A stretch of DNA of 64,000 nt from Gnetum montanum (lineage: Eukaryota; Streptophyta; Gnetopsida; Gnetales; Gnetaceae), in NCBI GenBank assembly GCA_015680685.1, contig MNCI01004329.1:474269-538268 (forward strand), given 5' to 3'. The translations under genes and the position numbers were made by a program. A model generated the notes under the pieces. It did not search any database. It was given only the letters and a program-made list of their open reading frames with translations, and was not told the origin of the DNA. Positions 1 through 12,079 of this stretch are shown here, in pieces (position 1 is the stretch's first letter; each line of letters begins with the position of its first letter).

Positions 1-1110
1 TTTGTATATGGTCATGGCCCCTGAAGGAAAGGTTGCATGAATAATGTAAGGTCCTTCCCATAGTGTTTAAAATTTTGTGAGTTGTGACACATGTGTGGGG
101 TTCTAGTAGAGAACCTTATCTCCTGGTTGATACTTAACCTTTCGAATCTTCAAGTCATGAAGTTGCTTATTATATGCCTTGTGCAACTCATTTGATGATA
201 GGGTAGCTAATCGATTTTTGTCTAGCACGTTTAAAGTTTCCAACCTTTGTTTTTGTGCTAAATCAAGATCGAGGTGGAGGTCACAAGCTATTGATAGTGT
301 ACGGAGTTCGGTTTGAATCGGAAGTGTTAGAAGCTTTTCGTACACTAACTCATAGGGAGAGTAGCCTATAGGGAGTTTCCAGGTGGAGCAGTATGCCCAA
401 AGAGCATCATTCAGTTTAGTGCTCCAATCTCACCTATATTTGCTAATTGTCCTGGTCAATATTTTAGTGATCTCCCTATTGGTGACCCTAGCTTGTTCGT
501 TAACTTGGGGGTGATAAGGTGTAGTCAATTTATGTTCAACCCTTAAGCATTGCATTAACTTTTGGAAAGTTGCACCTGTAAAGTGTGTTCCATTATTCGA
601 AATAAGTGCACGTGGCACACCAAACCTATTTACGATTTGTTGTTGCACAAATCATGCAGCTGTAGATGATGTGCAGTCTTTAATAGCAGCTGCTTTAGCC
701 CATTTTGTTCAATAGTCTATGACAACTACAATGTAAGCTTTTCCATTGGACATTGATGTAATGGGCCCCATAAAGTCTATTCCCCAAATGTTAAAAGGTT
801 CTAACAATTGAATCCACTGTTGTGGACTCTCCATTTTAGCAGTCATTCCCCGATCACGTTGACAGCGCTCACAAGATTAGACAAATTGTTGGGCATCCTG
901 AAATAATGTTGGCCAGTAATATCCTACAAGCAAGATCTTAATAGCCATTCACAAGGGCCCTCATGAGTGTCTTGGAGAACTTTCAGTTGGTCTACCTTGG
1001 GCACACACCATCGAACCAAGCCATCAAGACACACTTTGTAAAGTTGTCCATTGATCTCCATGAAGTACTTAGCTCTGTGAAGGAATTGTTGTTTCTTCCT
1101 AGGGTCCAAC
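1..1110 (-). pseudogene. B1 integrase remnant
   Basis: Integrase joins the retroelement cDNA to chromosomal DNA. The N-terminal zinc region near 840-1110 keeps the final SCERCQ cysteine pair that B2 and B4 have partly lost. The core lies at about 430-840 and the C-terminal region at about 1-345. Two of the three DDE residues are changed: the second Asp is Asn (ISNNGTHF, near 595) and the Glu is replaced by Arg (EQARVTN, near 490). An in-frame TGA stands at 430-432, at the same codon as in B2 and B4. The C-terminal end would continue to the left of the window. Confidence 0.85.
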
Positions 1111-1669
1111 TCCTATAGTGTTTGTTGAGTAAGAAGATAGGTGAGAATGCTACTATACCAGTTCGTCTCCATGGGTAGTTGGTTATTCACTACACCGGTA
1201 AAGAGGGCTTCATTAGGAAAATGATTAGACATTACATATTCATCCTCTTTGTTGTCCCAGCGCAACCAGGATAAATGATCTGCAACTACGTTCTCAGTGC
1301 CTTTTTGATCGATCATCGTTAGATTGAACTCCTATAGAATTACCAGCCATCGTATAATACGAGGGCTAACCGTTGGCTTGTTCATGAGGAACCAAATTGC
1401 ACTATGATTCATGTGGATGAACACTTTGTAACCTAACACATAGTGCCTAAACTTATCCAGCGTAAACACTACAACCATTAATTCTTTCTCTGTAGTTGTG
1501 TAGTTAAGTTATGCACTAGCTATAATTCTACTTGCATAGTGGATGTAGTAAGGGCATTTTTGGTCATCTAACTGTGTAAGTACGACTTCTAAGGCATAAT
1601 TGGATGCGTTAGTCATGATTTGGAATGATCTAGACCAGTCAGGAGCTTGTAGAATGGGAGTTTCTACTA
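1111..1669 (-). pseudogene. B1 RNase H remnant (3' of the element A insertion)
   Basis: Translation gives the start of the Ty3 RNase H (ETPILQAPDWSR at about 1620-1655), the strand carrying the first catalytic Asp (here IMTNAS, so Asp has become Asn), and the connection to integrase (ENVVADHLSWLRWDN near 1250-1290). Several stop codons interrupt it. The reading frame resumes on the other side of element A at 17464, where the preceding residues (CERAFQTLK) are found, which fixes the insertion point in this domain boundary. Confidence 0.83.
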
Positions 1670-1674
1670 GCTTT
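1670..1674. repeat. Target-site duplication GCTTT, left copy (element A)
   Basis: GCTTT directly precedes the TG of the left LTR, and the same five bases follow the CA of the right LTR at 17459-17463. Five bases is the normal duplication for Ty3-type integrase. Confidence 0.9.
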
Positions 1675-2904
1675 TGAAACACCATGCAAATTTCGAGGCC
1701 TCGATGGTTCAGCAAAAAAGTTGGTGTCTCAGGCAAAGGGGTCGTAACAAGGCACGACACAGCAAGTTCCTTTTCAGATTAAAGGCCTGTTCTGCCATGC
1801 TGCGCGACACAACATAGATAAATTCTAGAATAGAAAGCAAAATGACGAGTGCACAACAGCAAGGTTTTGACTTTGCAAATTATCTATGTTTCGAGAACCT
1901 TAGCTTTTTTTGGCATATTACGCTGCATTACGCAACATAGCGTAATGCAGTGTAATGTCAGAAAGCAATTTGCCACAACATCAAATTACGCTATGAAGCA
2001 TAATCTGGCGTGGTGCAGCGTAATACAAGCATCGACAGTCCATGCGGCGTAATACGCTCTCCAGCGTACTATAGCGTAATCAAGAAATCGCCTGTCGCCA
2101 AAGCTTCAACGAGAGCGGTTTACGCCGCGTTACGCTTTAGAGCGTAAGGTAGTGTGGCACCGCAGACCTCAACAACCACCACATCAAGTTAATGGCATTT
2201 TTCAAATTCAGGACACGCGTCACCTAAACCACGTTTTTCTGTTGACCCTAATCTTATAAATGCTCCAGTCAACAAAGATCAAAAGAGGCGTGGGCAAAAT
2301 TTTTTCTCTTTCAAGATTGGCAAAAAAGCAAAAAGAGAATTGGCGATCATGAGAACATCAGAGGTGATTGGCAAGAACTCTTGATCAGAAACAATCGGTT
2401 ACCAGATATTCTCCCCTAGGTCTGACTTCCTTACGCCCAGATTAGCTAGAACAAGGTAGATTGATCCTCATCTGTTTCATCTTTAGATAACTTTCTTGTT
2501 ACTGGTATGTGCTTCGTCCAAACCGAAGCCCGCCTGAAATCATTGTATCAAACATATTATTTTCATAAATTAAATCCCAGGTCTTATGATTATATTCCCT
2601 ACAAAATCTGATCCCTTGCATCCTAGTTATACGGATTTGGTAATCTCATCTAAATCGTTTACATTGTTTTCAATTGCTTTCGGGATTAACAATATTGCAT
2701 CGCCTTAAAAGAATTTTCATTTTGCCATCAAATTATTACAAAAATTTTACTGATTAAGTAAGTCCCTGTCTGATCGACAAGATCGTTCAAGGCACCTCAG
2801 ATTCGTTTTCCCTCCAGCATGGTCCTCGCACGGATTTGGGGTTAAAACTGTGTACGCAGACTTCCGTTTGGTATTTCCAACGACTGACGTTTTCCGTCGT
2901 TACA
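1675..2904 (+). repeat. Element A 5' LTR
   Basis: Starts TGAAACACC and ends CGTTACA; it aligns end to end with 16229-17458, and both are exactly 1230 bp. The region 1915-2155, upstream of the TATA box, is crowded with GCGTAAT and its complement ATTACGC. The downstream part (about 2460-2904) is more conserved between the two LTRs than the first 230 bp. Confidence 0.95.
2255..2261 (+). promoter_or_regulatory. TATA box of element A 5' LTR
   Basis: TATAAAT lies 580 bp into the LTR and is kept at the identical LTR offset in the 3' LTR (16809-16815). It follows the GCGTAAT/ATTACGC cluster, as expected for a U3 promoter. Confidence 0.7.
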
Positions 2905-3444
2905 GTTTTCTGACGCTAGAAGGAGGGCCTTCCTAGCCGATCCGCATTTTACGGGTAATCTTGTAAGCTGTTTGTACCCATTGTCAATCAACATAAACGT
3001 AATACCTCCAAGGTTGTTTACGAAATTGTGTGGTGCAAATCGGTCGCATCGACGATTCCTTTGGAATCCTACAAGATAAAAAACCCCGATTATTATCTTA
3101 GTTTGCCTTTTTCTTTCCGATCTTTACCTTTATCATCATTGTTTCCGAATTGCATAGAAAATGGTTACATTAACTATAGCCATTGACACTGCCAATCTCG
3201 AAAACCTTTGGACTAGTCCAGTGTGACCACGTCGCTCCCTCAGGCTACAAAACAAGGAGCCTGAGGGACAAGCTCAGCGCAGGGAACACTATAATTTCCT
3301 TTGTGCTAAATTAGCAGCAAGCCTTCCCATGTATCCGTAAGAACTCGAGGAAAAACGAGAGTACGAGTTCATGTACTGTAATTTATTCCTTCACCTAACA
3401 CTAATGTGCCCTTGACAGATCAATAAAAGTGGATCTTAGATCAA
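2905..3444 (+). other. Element A leader with candidate primer-binding site (2911-2927)
   Basis: The internal region begins immediately after the LTR. TGACGCTAGAAGGAGGG at 2911-2927 sits where a tRNA primer-binding site should be; an original TGGCGC start mutated to TGACGC would fit, but I cannot name the tRNA. The rest of the leader up to 3444 has no convincing ORF. Confidence 0.45.
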
Positions 3445-6400
3445 ATGTTGATGGCAAAAACATCGCCAGAACAACTAGAGGTCTTGTTCCATGATGAAAG
3501 GCTTCACGATGGGCAAGACGATCTAGAATCTTATTTTGAAGGGGGGAGTCGTGCTAACTTCACCATGGCTCCTCCCTCTACAACGTCCTGCATAAATCCA
3601 TTGTTCATGGTTACCACGCCCCTAACACTATCCGATACCAATCGAGTCTTGCATTCGCCGCGCTTACATTTTCTGTCTCCGACTATACTTCTGGGCAAAG
3701 GTCCATCACAGATGATTTCTCAGCAGGCGCAATTACCTAACCTGCCTCATCGTGTGCCTGCGCCTATGTTGCCGCACGTACACGTAGCGCCTACATCCCA
3801 ATTACCTACAACTCCAACTTTGCTCCCAACTCACACGACAGAGCTTGCCACCACAACATGGTGGGCTCCCAACATGTCTCTTGTTGTCCATCCTACGCAA
3901 ATGCACCACCATCCCCACCATCAAAGTCAAATCCCACAAACACTAAACCCAGCTACGGGATTGCTGTTTACGCCTCCGGCTACACAAGTAGCATATCCAA
4001 TGGCACAGCTGACAGTGATCGCCCCATTCGCACCAGCTACCGGATGGTGGATGCCATAAGCGGCACCACCTGCAAGGACCATCTTGATAGTACCGACCAT
4101 CGGCCAAGCTGCCACCTTCGTTCCGCCACCCAGTGTGGCTCCTCCTACTATGCCATAAACGACCTCGTCATCTATTGGGCTGGATCAAGCCTTCCAACTC
4201 ATTCAAACCCTCACAGAGAAGGTCAAGCGTCTCAAGGCTACTGGTTCTAACACAGTACAAGTTATGGATTTCTACCATGATGATCCTATTAATCCAGCAG
4301 TCCCTTTCTTGTCATTGCCACCGGGGATGCCCCTTCCCCATTTCACAAAATACAATGGGGAAGGTGATCCTAACGCACACCTGGTCACTTTCAGGTCAAA
4401 ATCCTTGTTATTGCAACAATGACCACATACAATAATCTGTGTTTTTGCTATGTCCTTAACGGGCAAAGCTATAGACTGGTATCGAGCCCTCCAACGCGCT
4501 TCCATTTCAACTTTGGAAGAGATGTTAACCCATTTTGTGACTTGCTTCAAATACAACCTGAAACCAGAAGTCACGCTAGACCAGCTCATGGGAGTTAAGC
4601 AAGATTCGCTCGAGCCGGTCCAAAGGTTCATACAGTGGTGGAGCGCTACTTTGAATGAAATCCACGAACCCATCGCGGAAGCCCATCTACTGGCAATCAT
4701 CAAGGGAGTAGTTAACGACTTTATCAAGTCTAAACTATATTACCTCTCTCCCCGTACCCTCAGCCAAGCCTTTGCTCAGACTAAGAGCATCCAAGACGCG
4801 GCATAGGCTAGAAAAGACCCAATGTATGTGGTCTACAAGAATGCTCATAGCAAAGGCAAGGACAAAGGCAAAGCCACAACAACGATAGTTGCGACGGTTG
4901 CTGAGGGGGCCAAAAAGAAGAACAATAATAAGAAAACACCTGCAGACCCTGCTGAGCCAACAACTAGCTCGAATAGTGCTAACCAAGAAACCCCTTCTGC
5001 CTCTGGAGCACCTCTGAGGCCTAAATTTGAGCGTAAAGATTGCTCAAATTACGCAACCTTACCTATAAAGGCTTTTGAACTCCTCAAACAATTACTGGGA
5101 ACGGGCCATATTCGACATAAAACGGTGTCCGAGGAAGCTCTGAAACGCCACAGACGCCATTGTGAGCTACTCAAGAACCCTTCTTTGGCCCAACCTAATG
5201 AACCGCCAGTTCCTAAAAACTTTAAGTTGGACCGGTTCTGCGACTACCACCAATTGTTTGGCCATGACACAGACTACTGCTGGGCGTTGAAGGATGACAT
5301 TCAGCATCTGATAGATCAAGGTGACCTGATCCTAAACAGCAGTAGCCCGACACATCCAGAAAACCAAGCCATGCATGTGTACCAAGATCTGTTGAATGCA
5401 GGTAACGTAGGGTACACAATCAATGTGGTGGGGGCAGAGGGCGATAATCAGGCGTAGTCGAAACGACCTTTCGTGTTGCAAACACATCCTCACTCGCCCC
5501 AAATAACAAGTCCGTCAGCACCGACGAGTGGTGCTTTAAGGCAGCCTTTCATCCTTTGAACTCTGTCTCAGAATGCTTCCCGACAACCCGCTATTATTAA
5601 AGCCGCAGCCCAACCCGCGCCTACATCCAGGGCACCCTTAGTCATCAGGGTGCCAAAATCATCAACCATCCCTCCTGTGCAGGGGAAATCTTCCAAATCA
5701 ACCTCTCGTACTACGAACATGGCAAAGGACCCTCGTACGTTGGGGTTTCCCAAGCCTCAACCCCTCGCTTCTGTGCCATTGGCCCCACTTACTAAAGATG
5801 ATAAGGTCACGCGAACGCAACTATCTCCTCCTGGCCAAAGGAAATGCAATCCTCGGCCAAATGTCACTCCTCCTCGTGAAATTTGCCTCTTAGGGCGAAT
5901 GGAGGAGGAAAAGGGTGATAAACAGCCCAATCGTGGGCGGGATCTCTTCGATGCCCTAGTGCAAGTCAAATAGGCTCTGAAACAAAAAAATACAACATTG
6001 AGCCTTTATGACTTACTCATGACATCGCAGACACATCGTGAGGCTATGGTTCGCATGCTAATGTCTATACCTGTGGACGAAAGCCTGCCGGCAGACGAAG
6101 AAGCAATCCATTCTATCATGCTTCCCTCCACCGCTAAAAAAATTGATCCTACCCCGTTGACCTTTCACGACGAATCCATTAAGGACAATCCTGAAGGTCA
6201 GGTGACAACGGTGCCCATGTTCATCACCATCCGGGTCGGCCAACACCAGATACGAAGAGTACACGTAGATGATGGGGCAACCACTAATGTCATCCCGTAT
6301 TCCATAGTGGATAAATTAGGCTTCATTGATCAGATCAGTCCTACAACGACGTCATGCTTAAAGTCGTTCAACGGGGCATGAGTGCAGGTCAAAGGGATGA

Positions 6401-6831
6401 TCCACATCAACTTTTTGGCAGGGGACTAGTTTTCCACAGATGCTACGTTTATCGTCATTGAGGAGATGCCCGGATTCAATTTGATCCTTGGGAGGTCTTG
6501 GTTAGCCCAACTGAGGGGCAGTTTCATCACCCATCCATCAGGAAATCCATTTGCCTTATGCAGGAGGAGAAGTGGTTATCCGTGGTGATGAAATAACCCC
6601 TTAGGCTGTTAATAACATAGAGACAGAATAAGGGTCGAAAATTGAAACGCCTGAGAACCAATCCCTTGTCCAAATACCCAAGCAAGCTGAAACAATGGTT
6701 GACGACAGCCTAACTTGGGCTGAGCTACCGTTCCAAGGAGAAGATGGTGACGCGAAGGAAAAGGATCGTAAATCTCCCTGTCCTTATGCATCGTTAAAGA
6801 TCAAAGCAATTAAGAAACGGCTGCAAAGTTA
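3445..6831 (+). pseudogene. Element A gag-protease, one frame with stops
   Basis: A single plus-strand frame runs from ATG at 3445 to TAG at 6829-6831 (1129 codons), broken only by stop codons (for example 4057, 4156, 4421, 4804 and 6379). The N-terminal part (3445-4160) is rich in Pro, Thr and His. The Gag capsid-like region is at 4180-4800 (KAIDWYRALQRASISTLEEM). A nucleocapsid knuckle of form C-x2-H-x4-H-x4-C (CDYHQLFGHDTDYC) lies near 5239-5280, as in Tat Gag. Protease is at about 6190-6530: the active-site triplet reads DDGAT instead of the usual DTG/DSG, followed by the LILGRSWL motif. Gag builds the particle and protease cuts the polyprotein. The frame ends before the antisense-gene region, so RT must have been made from a second ORF or a spliced message, as in Ogre. 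Confidence 0.85.
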
Positions 6832-7020
6832 GCTGGTAAACGATGCTGTTCGACTATTACAGTTCCATCATCTATTCTATTCATGCTTACCAGTTATAAT
6901 TTACGCATGTATTTACGCTTTCTACTAGCTAGTCTCATTATGCTTATGTTTATCTTCATGCTTCATGCTTATGTTTACGTTTCCACCAGTTGTCTTTCTT
7001 ACTCTTGTTACTTAAAAAGG

Positions 7021-7540
7021 GCCCGAAATGGCCTTAAACTAGCAATTTCACTTACGCTTTGTATCTGAATTTTGTTTACGCTTACAATCCAAAATTCATT
7101 TACACTCTATACCTGAATCTTATTTACGCTCTATACTTGAATCTTATTTACACTCTATACCTGAATTGCGCTTGCACTTAGTACCTGAATCCATGGCCCA
7201 AAATGGCCTTAAACTATCCATGGCCCGAAATGTCCTTAAGCTATTCATGGCCCGAAATGGCCTAAAACTAATCAGAACCTGCCATAGCTTAAAATCGACA
7301 GTTTAATGTTTATTTGATTCCTTCACTCACATAGTAAGGGCCCAAAATGGCCTTAAACTATCCAGGTTCCGAAATGGCCTTAAACTACCTATGGCTCGCA
7401 ATAGCTTTAAACTATCTATTTCAATCACACCTCACCCCTGCACTACTCAAAAGCTCGAAAGGTTGTAAACTAACAATTTCATTTACGCTTCACATTTGAA
7501 CAATTTAGCAGTCAGTAATGGCTTCAAACTAGTAACCGCA
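7021..7540 (+). repeat. Degenerate tandem array, GGCCCGAAATGGCCTTAAAC units
   Basis: About nine diverged copies of a roughly 25-30-bp unit centred on GGCCCGAAATGGCCTTAAAC occur, at about 7021, 7194, 7221, 7249, 7338, 7364, 7393, 7450 and 7507. Between the first and second lies a second short array (about 7038-7190) of TTTACRCTNTATACYTGAAT, roughly 30 bp per unit. No coding potential is visible. Confidence 0.8.
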
Positions 7541-7738
7541 CTAATACGACTCTCAAAACTAATTACGATTTACCATAACATCAAAACCTACAATCCTACT
7601 TGCGCTTTACATAAAAAAGAAAATAACAAAGAAGACCATCAAAATTAACACTGAAATTTGTTTCAAACGCATTAAAAGAAAAAATATTGTCTCTTGTTTC
7701 GTTACACCACAATAAAATCTGAGGCTAATTCAGCCACG

Positions 7739-7996
7739 CTACGCATCTCCCTTATTACCACTATTTCCTGTATCCCCCAGTTCAACTTCTACTTCAAGGA
7801 GGTCATCCTCATAGGGGCCACCCTTTGCATGAGGGACCCCTTCATGAGGATGGTCCTCTTCGTCAGGCTCTTCAGTGGGGGGTTGTTCACCATGGTGTCG
7901 ACTACCTTCATTACACTCTATTTCCTGTAAACCCTCTTCATGAGGACTACCACCTTCGTTAGCTTCACCTTGCTGAGGATTCTCCTCAAGTCGCTC
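7739..7996 (-). other. Terminal exon of the antisense gene
   Basis: This exon is open for 85 codons to TAG at 7739-7741 and has no ATG. It is entered by an acceptor ending GCAG (7997-8000) in phase 0 with the preceding exon (reading PSQ | ERLEE). The 79-bp intron 8075-7997 has a GTTAGT donor and is a normal size for plants. The peptide is strongly acidic (EEPDEEDHPHEG, then EDDLLEVEVELG). An uninterrupted frame exactly bounded by splice sites and a stop is the best single support for splicing of this antisense gene. Confidence 0.6.
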
Positions 7997-10900
7997 CTGC
8001 GATCAAACATCATACATATATTAACATTGTTGTCAAAACTAAGTATAACAAAAATGCAATAGTATTGCAACTAACCTGTGATGGTCCGACATCAGTAGCA
8101 AAGGGGACTTGTTCTAAGCCAATCCACAGACGTTGCATGATTTCGTCCTCGGTGAGCTCAGACCAAACGTTGTCCCCTAGATTAGTTCTAGCCTTTACCT
8201 TCCCCTTTTCCATGGGAGTCCATCGAGGTGGTTCAGGGAATCAAGAAGGGATGGTAGTCTCACCTCCAGGAAAAGTCACTTCCCTTTTCGGAGAGGCACT
8301 CACCGTCACTTGTTCCTGGAACTTCTCAAATACCTTGGAAGCACCAATAACGTCGAGGAATAGCCGAAGGGATTGAGCCTCAACGGCAGAGTCCCTATAA
8401 TGTTGACGATAGGCAGCGCTTTCTTGTTTGTAGACCAGTTTATGATCTTTTTGCATCTGCCCCCACTCTTGGATACTCATGCTAAAGTCCTTCTAGTCCT
8501 GGTTCTTCTGAGCTAGGAGGTCCATTTACATATGTTGCTCGACCAGTTCATGACTAGTTTGGATACTGTTCCTGATGACACTCCAATAATGAGCGTAATC
8601 AACAACAGCTGTCCTCTAGTCCTTGCTTCCCGTTCCCTAGGCTTGCAGGAATTCATTCTACGATCTTAAATCCCCAACTTCATCACATAGAGCCACCTCT
8701 CCTTCTTCGACCTTTGCAACCTCTTCCAAAGGTCCTCGTTTACGCTTTGACATTCCCATAAGGAGCGAGTCGAGCGTACAACACATTTACGCATCTTATT
8801 GTAAATGTTATGTGGCACGACGGTTGCTTCTGATGGGGGTTCAATGGCATCTAAATCGATAGGCTTCGACAGATCCCATCTAAGGCGAGCTCCTAATAGC
8901 ATAAAATGACAATTTAACACAATTAGGTAAGGTAATGCCACAGTAAAATAATTTCTGCGTAATGACCATAATGTACCAGCTTTAGGATCAATTTGCTCTA
9001 AGCGACTGATCATGTCTTGGACGACCCCTTTCATGAAGGCGAATTTATCAGGAAATTCACCCCAAGATCGAGTCGCCACTGCTGCCAAGTGTACACTTTG
9101 GTCACCTGCTACGTAGAATACATTCCATATAAGGACATGACTAAGACATTACGATGACCAGCACCAACCTTTAGAATTTGTCTAAAGTCTACTATACTGT
9201 AAGAATTAATTTTATCGAGTAAGAAACCACTTGCCTTGTCTAGTCCCAGCCGAAAGAACTTTGGCATCCTCGACCACTGCTTCCTCTTCCCACGTAGGAG
9301 CTTGTTCACTCCTCATTTTATTGATTGGGGCCTCCTTCTCTTTCGAAACCGAGGCCTCTTCTCTACACTATAAGACTATAGCTCCTCTTTCAGGGGTCAA
9401 CCGTTCCACAACTCTTTCCTTCACTATCATGCAACATAGCTAGTTAACATAAAATTTCACTTTTGAGCAATGAACATTACGTTATGCAACGGTGTCTCTA
9501 CATAAATCATGACCATTAGTATATTCCACCACTTACCGCTTGGAGGATTACTCCTCTGAAACCCGATTTGCATTTTCTTCACCATGCCACCTGCTGGCTC
9601 GGTAGATTCCTCAGTCAAACAAGGCCTTTTCCTTGGCACTGATGAATCCACTATCTCGGCAGCCAGACGCTTCCCCCTCGATACATCGCTAGTGTAAGAG
9701 GGGGGGTGCCCCACCCACGCTATCTTGGTGCTGCATTCGAGGTGCCACCATACTCCTAGTTGTTACCGACAGCGACTCCCCAATCCGTTTAGGAGGGTCA
9801 TGCGATCAGATAGTGCCGAAGATATGGGAGATCCACGGTTTGGAAATCTGACTGCGATCTTGTTGTACCTAGACGCCATTCCTCTGGACTAATAGAAATT
9901 TGGTAAAACACCGGAAACAAGCTATGAAGAAGGCGAAATGCACGTTGAAGCAAGACTCAAGCTTCTTGCAAAGCCTGATCATCTCCACGTGCAAGCCTTC
10001 GAAAAAATAGCTCGCCCAATTGAATCGTGTCCCCTCCTCTAGGACCTCTGGCATAATTCGGGGCTGCTCAATGGTGAGAAATCTCCCTTGCGATAGTGTC
10101 TTGGGGAAGGCCCGGGCCCGGAAAAGGGGGTAAATAGTATGGGCTACCACCAACTCGATCCTTTCAGCGGGGATTCCCTTGACTTCCTTCTTAACACCTA
10201 GCCACTCCTCTATCTCTTGCTGGTACTTGGCACTCCTCTTCGATTTCTCATCTATAGGAAAACCATCGGAGGAAATGCCATAGAGATCAACAAAGAGTTG
10301 AGCGTCAATATCAAGATTTACGTGCACATTACGCACGCGTATGCAGAGACGCTCGGCTTCTTCGCTGAAGGAGTTGACTAGAGTCAACATTTCACCTGAA
10401 GTAGCATTAGGGGTTATGGCCAAGAAAAGGTCCATCAACCCAGCCTCTTGAATGTTATTAGTTACTACAATTGGGGCTGTTTTATGGCTGAGCCAACGTT
10501 GGGCCTCTTTTATATCACCATAACGGAAGAGGAGACTGTTAGCCTCGCGACTAGAGGCCATGATCGTAATCTCCTGTGATTCCCTGACTGCTAACACAAA
10601 ATAATAGGTAAGTCGACACTAACTGATAACATTGACGCAATTCATCATCATGATAAAGCTTACCAGGACCAAAAGGTAAAGGAAATGGAGGAATTTTCCT
10701 TCGCACATCTGCAACGGTAAGGGGAGGGTCCAAAGTCCACTCCCTATCCAGCCATCTGAGTTTCTTGTATCTAGAAAAAAAGTTGACATAACGGGTAGGG
10801 TATTCTGGGATCTCGAACGCCAGCTATTCCATGATGGCAGCCCACACGTTGCTGATAGAAGTAAACTCCCCTATAGCCCTTTTGGCCAACGAGAATGTAT

Positions 10901-12079
10901 CATTATTACCCAGAAGACCGCTTTAGTTAATGAAAAATCTACGCCATAGACAATTCCTATATGCTCAATACACATTTAAACAGTAGTTAGCACATTACAA
11001 TACTGCGAAGCGAAACAAAACTTACCCACCTACGTAATGCACAGTGCCAGGGGGGTTCTGAAAGTAGGTTGTGAGGTGACGAGCCACAAACAAAGTGTTA
11101 TAGGTGTGATAACAATTAAACCTGGGCATCTCCCAGATCCAGTATAAACGCCTTAAACCCCTAGCGCTCTGTTCGCGGTCTTGCGCCCGCACATTTTCGA
11201 TCGCACCGTCTGACAGAAATGCCAAGATGCTCTGTGTCAAGCCAACCAATAATATCTTTAAAATGGAAGCAGCTTCATTGCCTAGTAGATGCAACCAGAC
11301 GATTACATTGTAATTGCAAAGAAAAATTGCAAAAAATTCCATGCACCTCTTTGGAACCATACTGCCTTTCCCTTTAGACGAGTATGAGGAGGAGGAACAT
11401 TGGCCGCGGGAACATGAATGCAGTATAGAATGCCCACGATGTCCAAAACGATTAGGATGGGCTTTAACATAATACTACATGAGAAAAAACATATTATTGT
11501 CAGACAAACTATTTAGACAGAAACATTCATCACGCTACATTAGGGTTTGCACGATTCTCAGAAAATTACAGAGTATGCTGGATACGCATGACCAAAATTG
11601 CCCAAACCCTTGCAACAACTCAAGGTTTGTCTTTGACAACGGCGATGAAAACAACACTGCGTATTACCCCAGCGTACCAGATAATTATTAGAAATGATAA
11701 AAAGAAAAAAAAATAGGACTCCAATTATGTCACACATGGATACAGTACTTAGATTTCTTTTTTTTTTTTAGCTATACATCTACACAGCATTACTTCATAC
11801 TCCCTAAACTCTTAGAACAATACAAAGTCTATCAAATCACAATAGCCCAACTTGTGTAGACAAACATTAACGCCCAACGTAACATGTGTATTCAAAATAA
11901 AAACAACTACGATGTTATAACAAATGTGACAATAGTGCAAAGGGATGAACGACGACTTACCGGTTAAGCAGAGTAACTTCTCGAGCCTCTACTCTGGCCT
12001 GTGAAGCTCGCTGCAGACTCTCTTGCACTTCGTCAATCCTAGCCAACTTGGTGTTCTTTCCTTTGACCTTTGGTGCTAT
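7739..12079 (-). pseudogene. Antisense multi-exon gene inside element A, product unrecognised
   Basis: On the strand opposite to gag-pol, coding blocks are separated by intervals with plant-like splice signals. Candidate exons: 12079-11961 (starts ATA where ATG is expected; reads APKVKGKNTKLARI; donor GTAAGT), 11474-11026 (donor GTAAGT), 10920-10664 (donor GTAAGC), 10590-9537 (donor GTAAGT), 9439-9235 (donor GCAAGT), 9105-8076 (donor GTTAGT), 7996-7739 (terminal). Together they are about 3.37 kb of coding DNA. Exons 1 and 2 join in phase, as do the last two. Parts look helical and charged; the C-terminus is acidic. I recognise no domain, transposase or otherwise. Many stops could be TGG to TAG or CAG to TAG changes, and frameshifts are likely near 9705 (a C7 run), 8690 and within exon 2. 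It may be a captured host gene or an accessory ORF; antisense additional ORFs are known in Tat elements, usually elsewhere in the element. Confidence 0.6.

Noticed and set aside
8065-8376. Plus-strand frame of 103 codons inside element A
   Set aside because: It is the complement of a better supported antisense exon with a splice junction.
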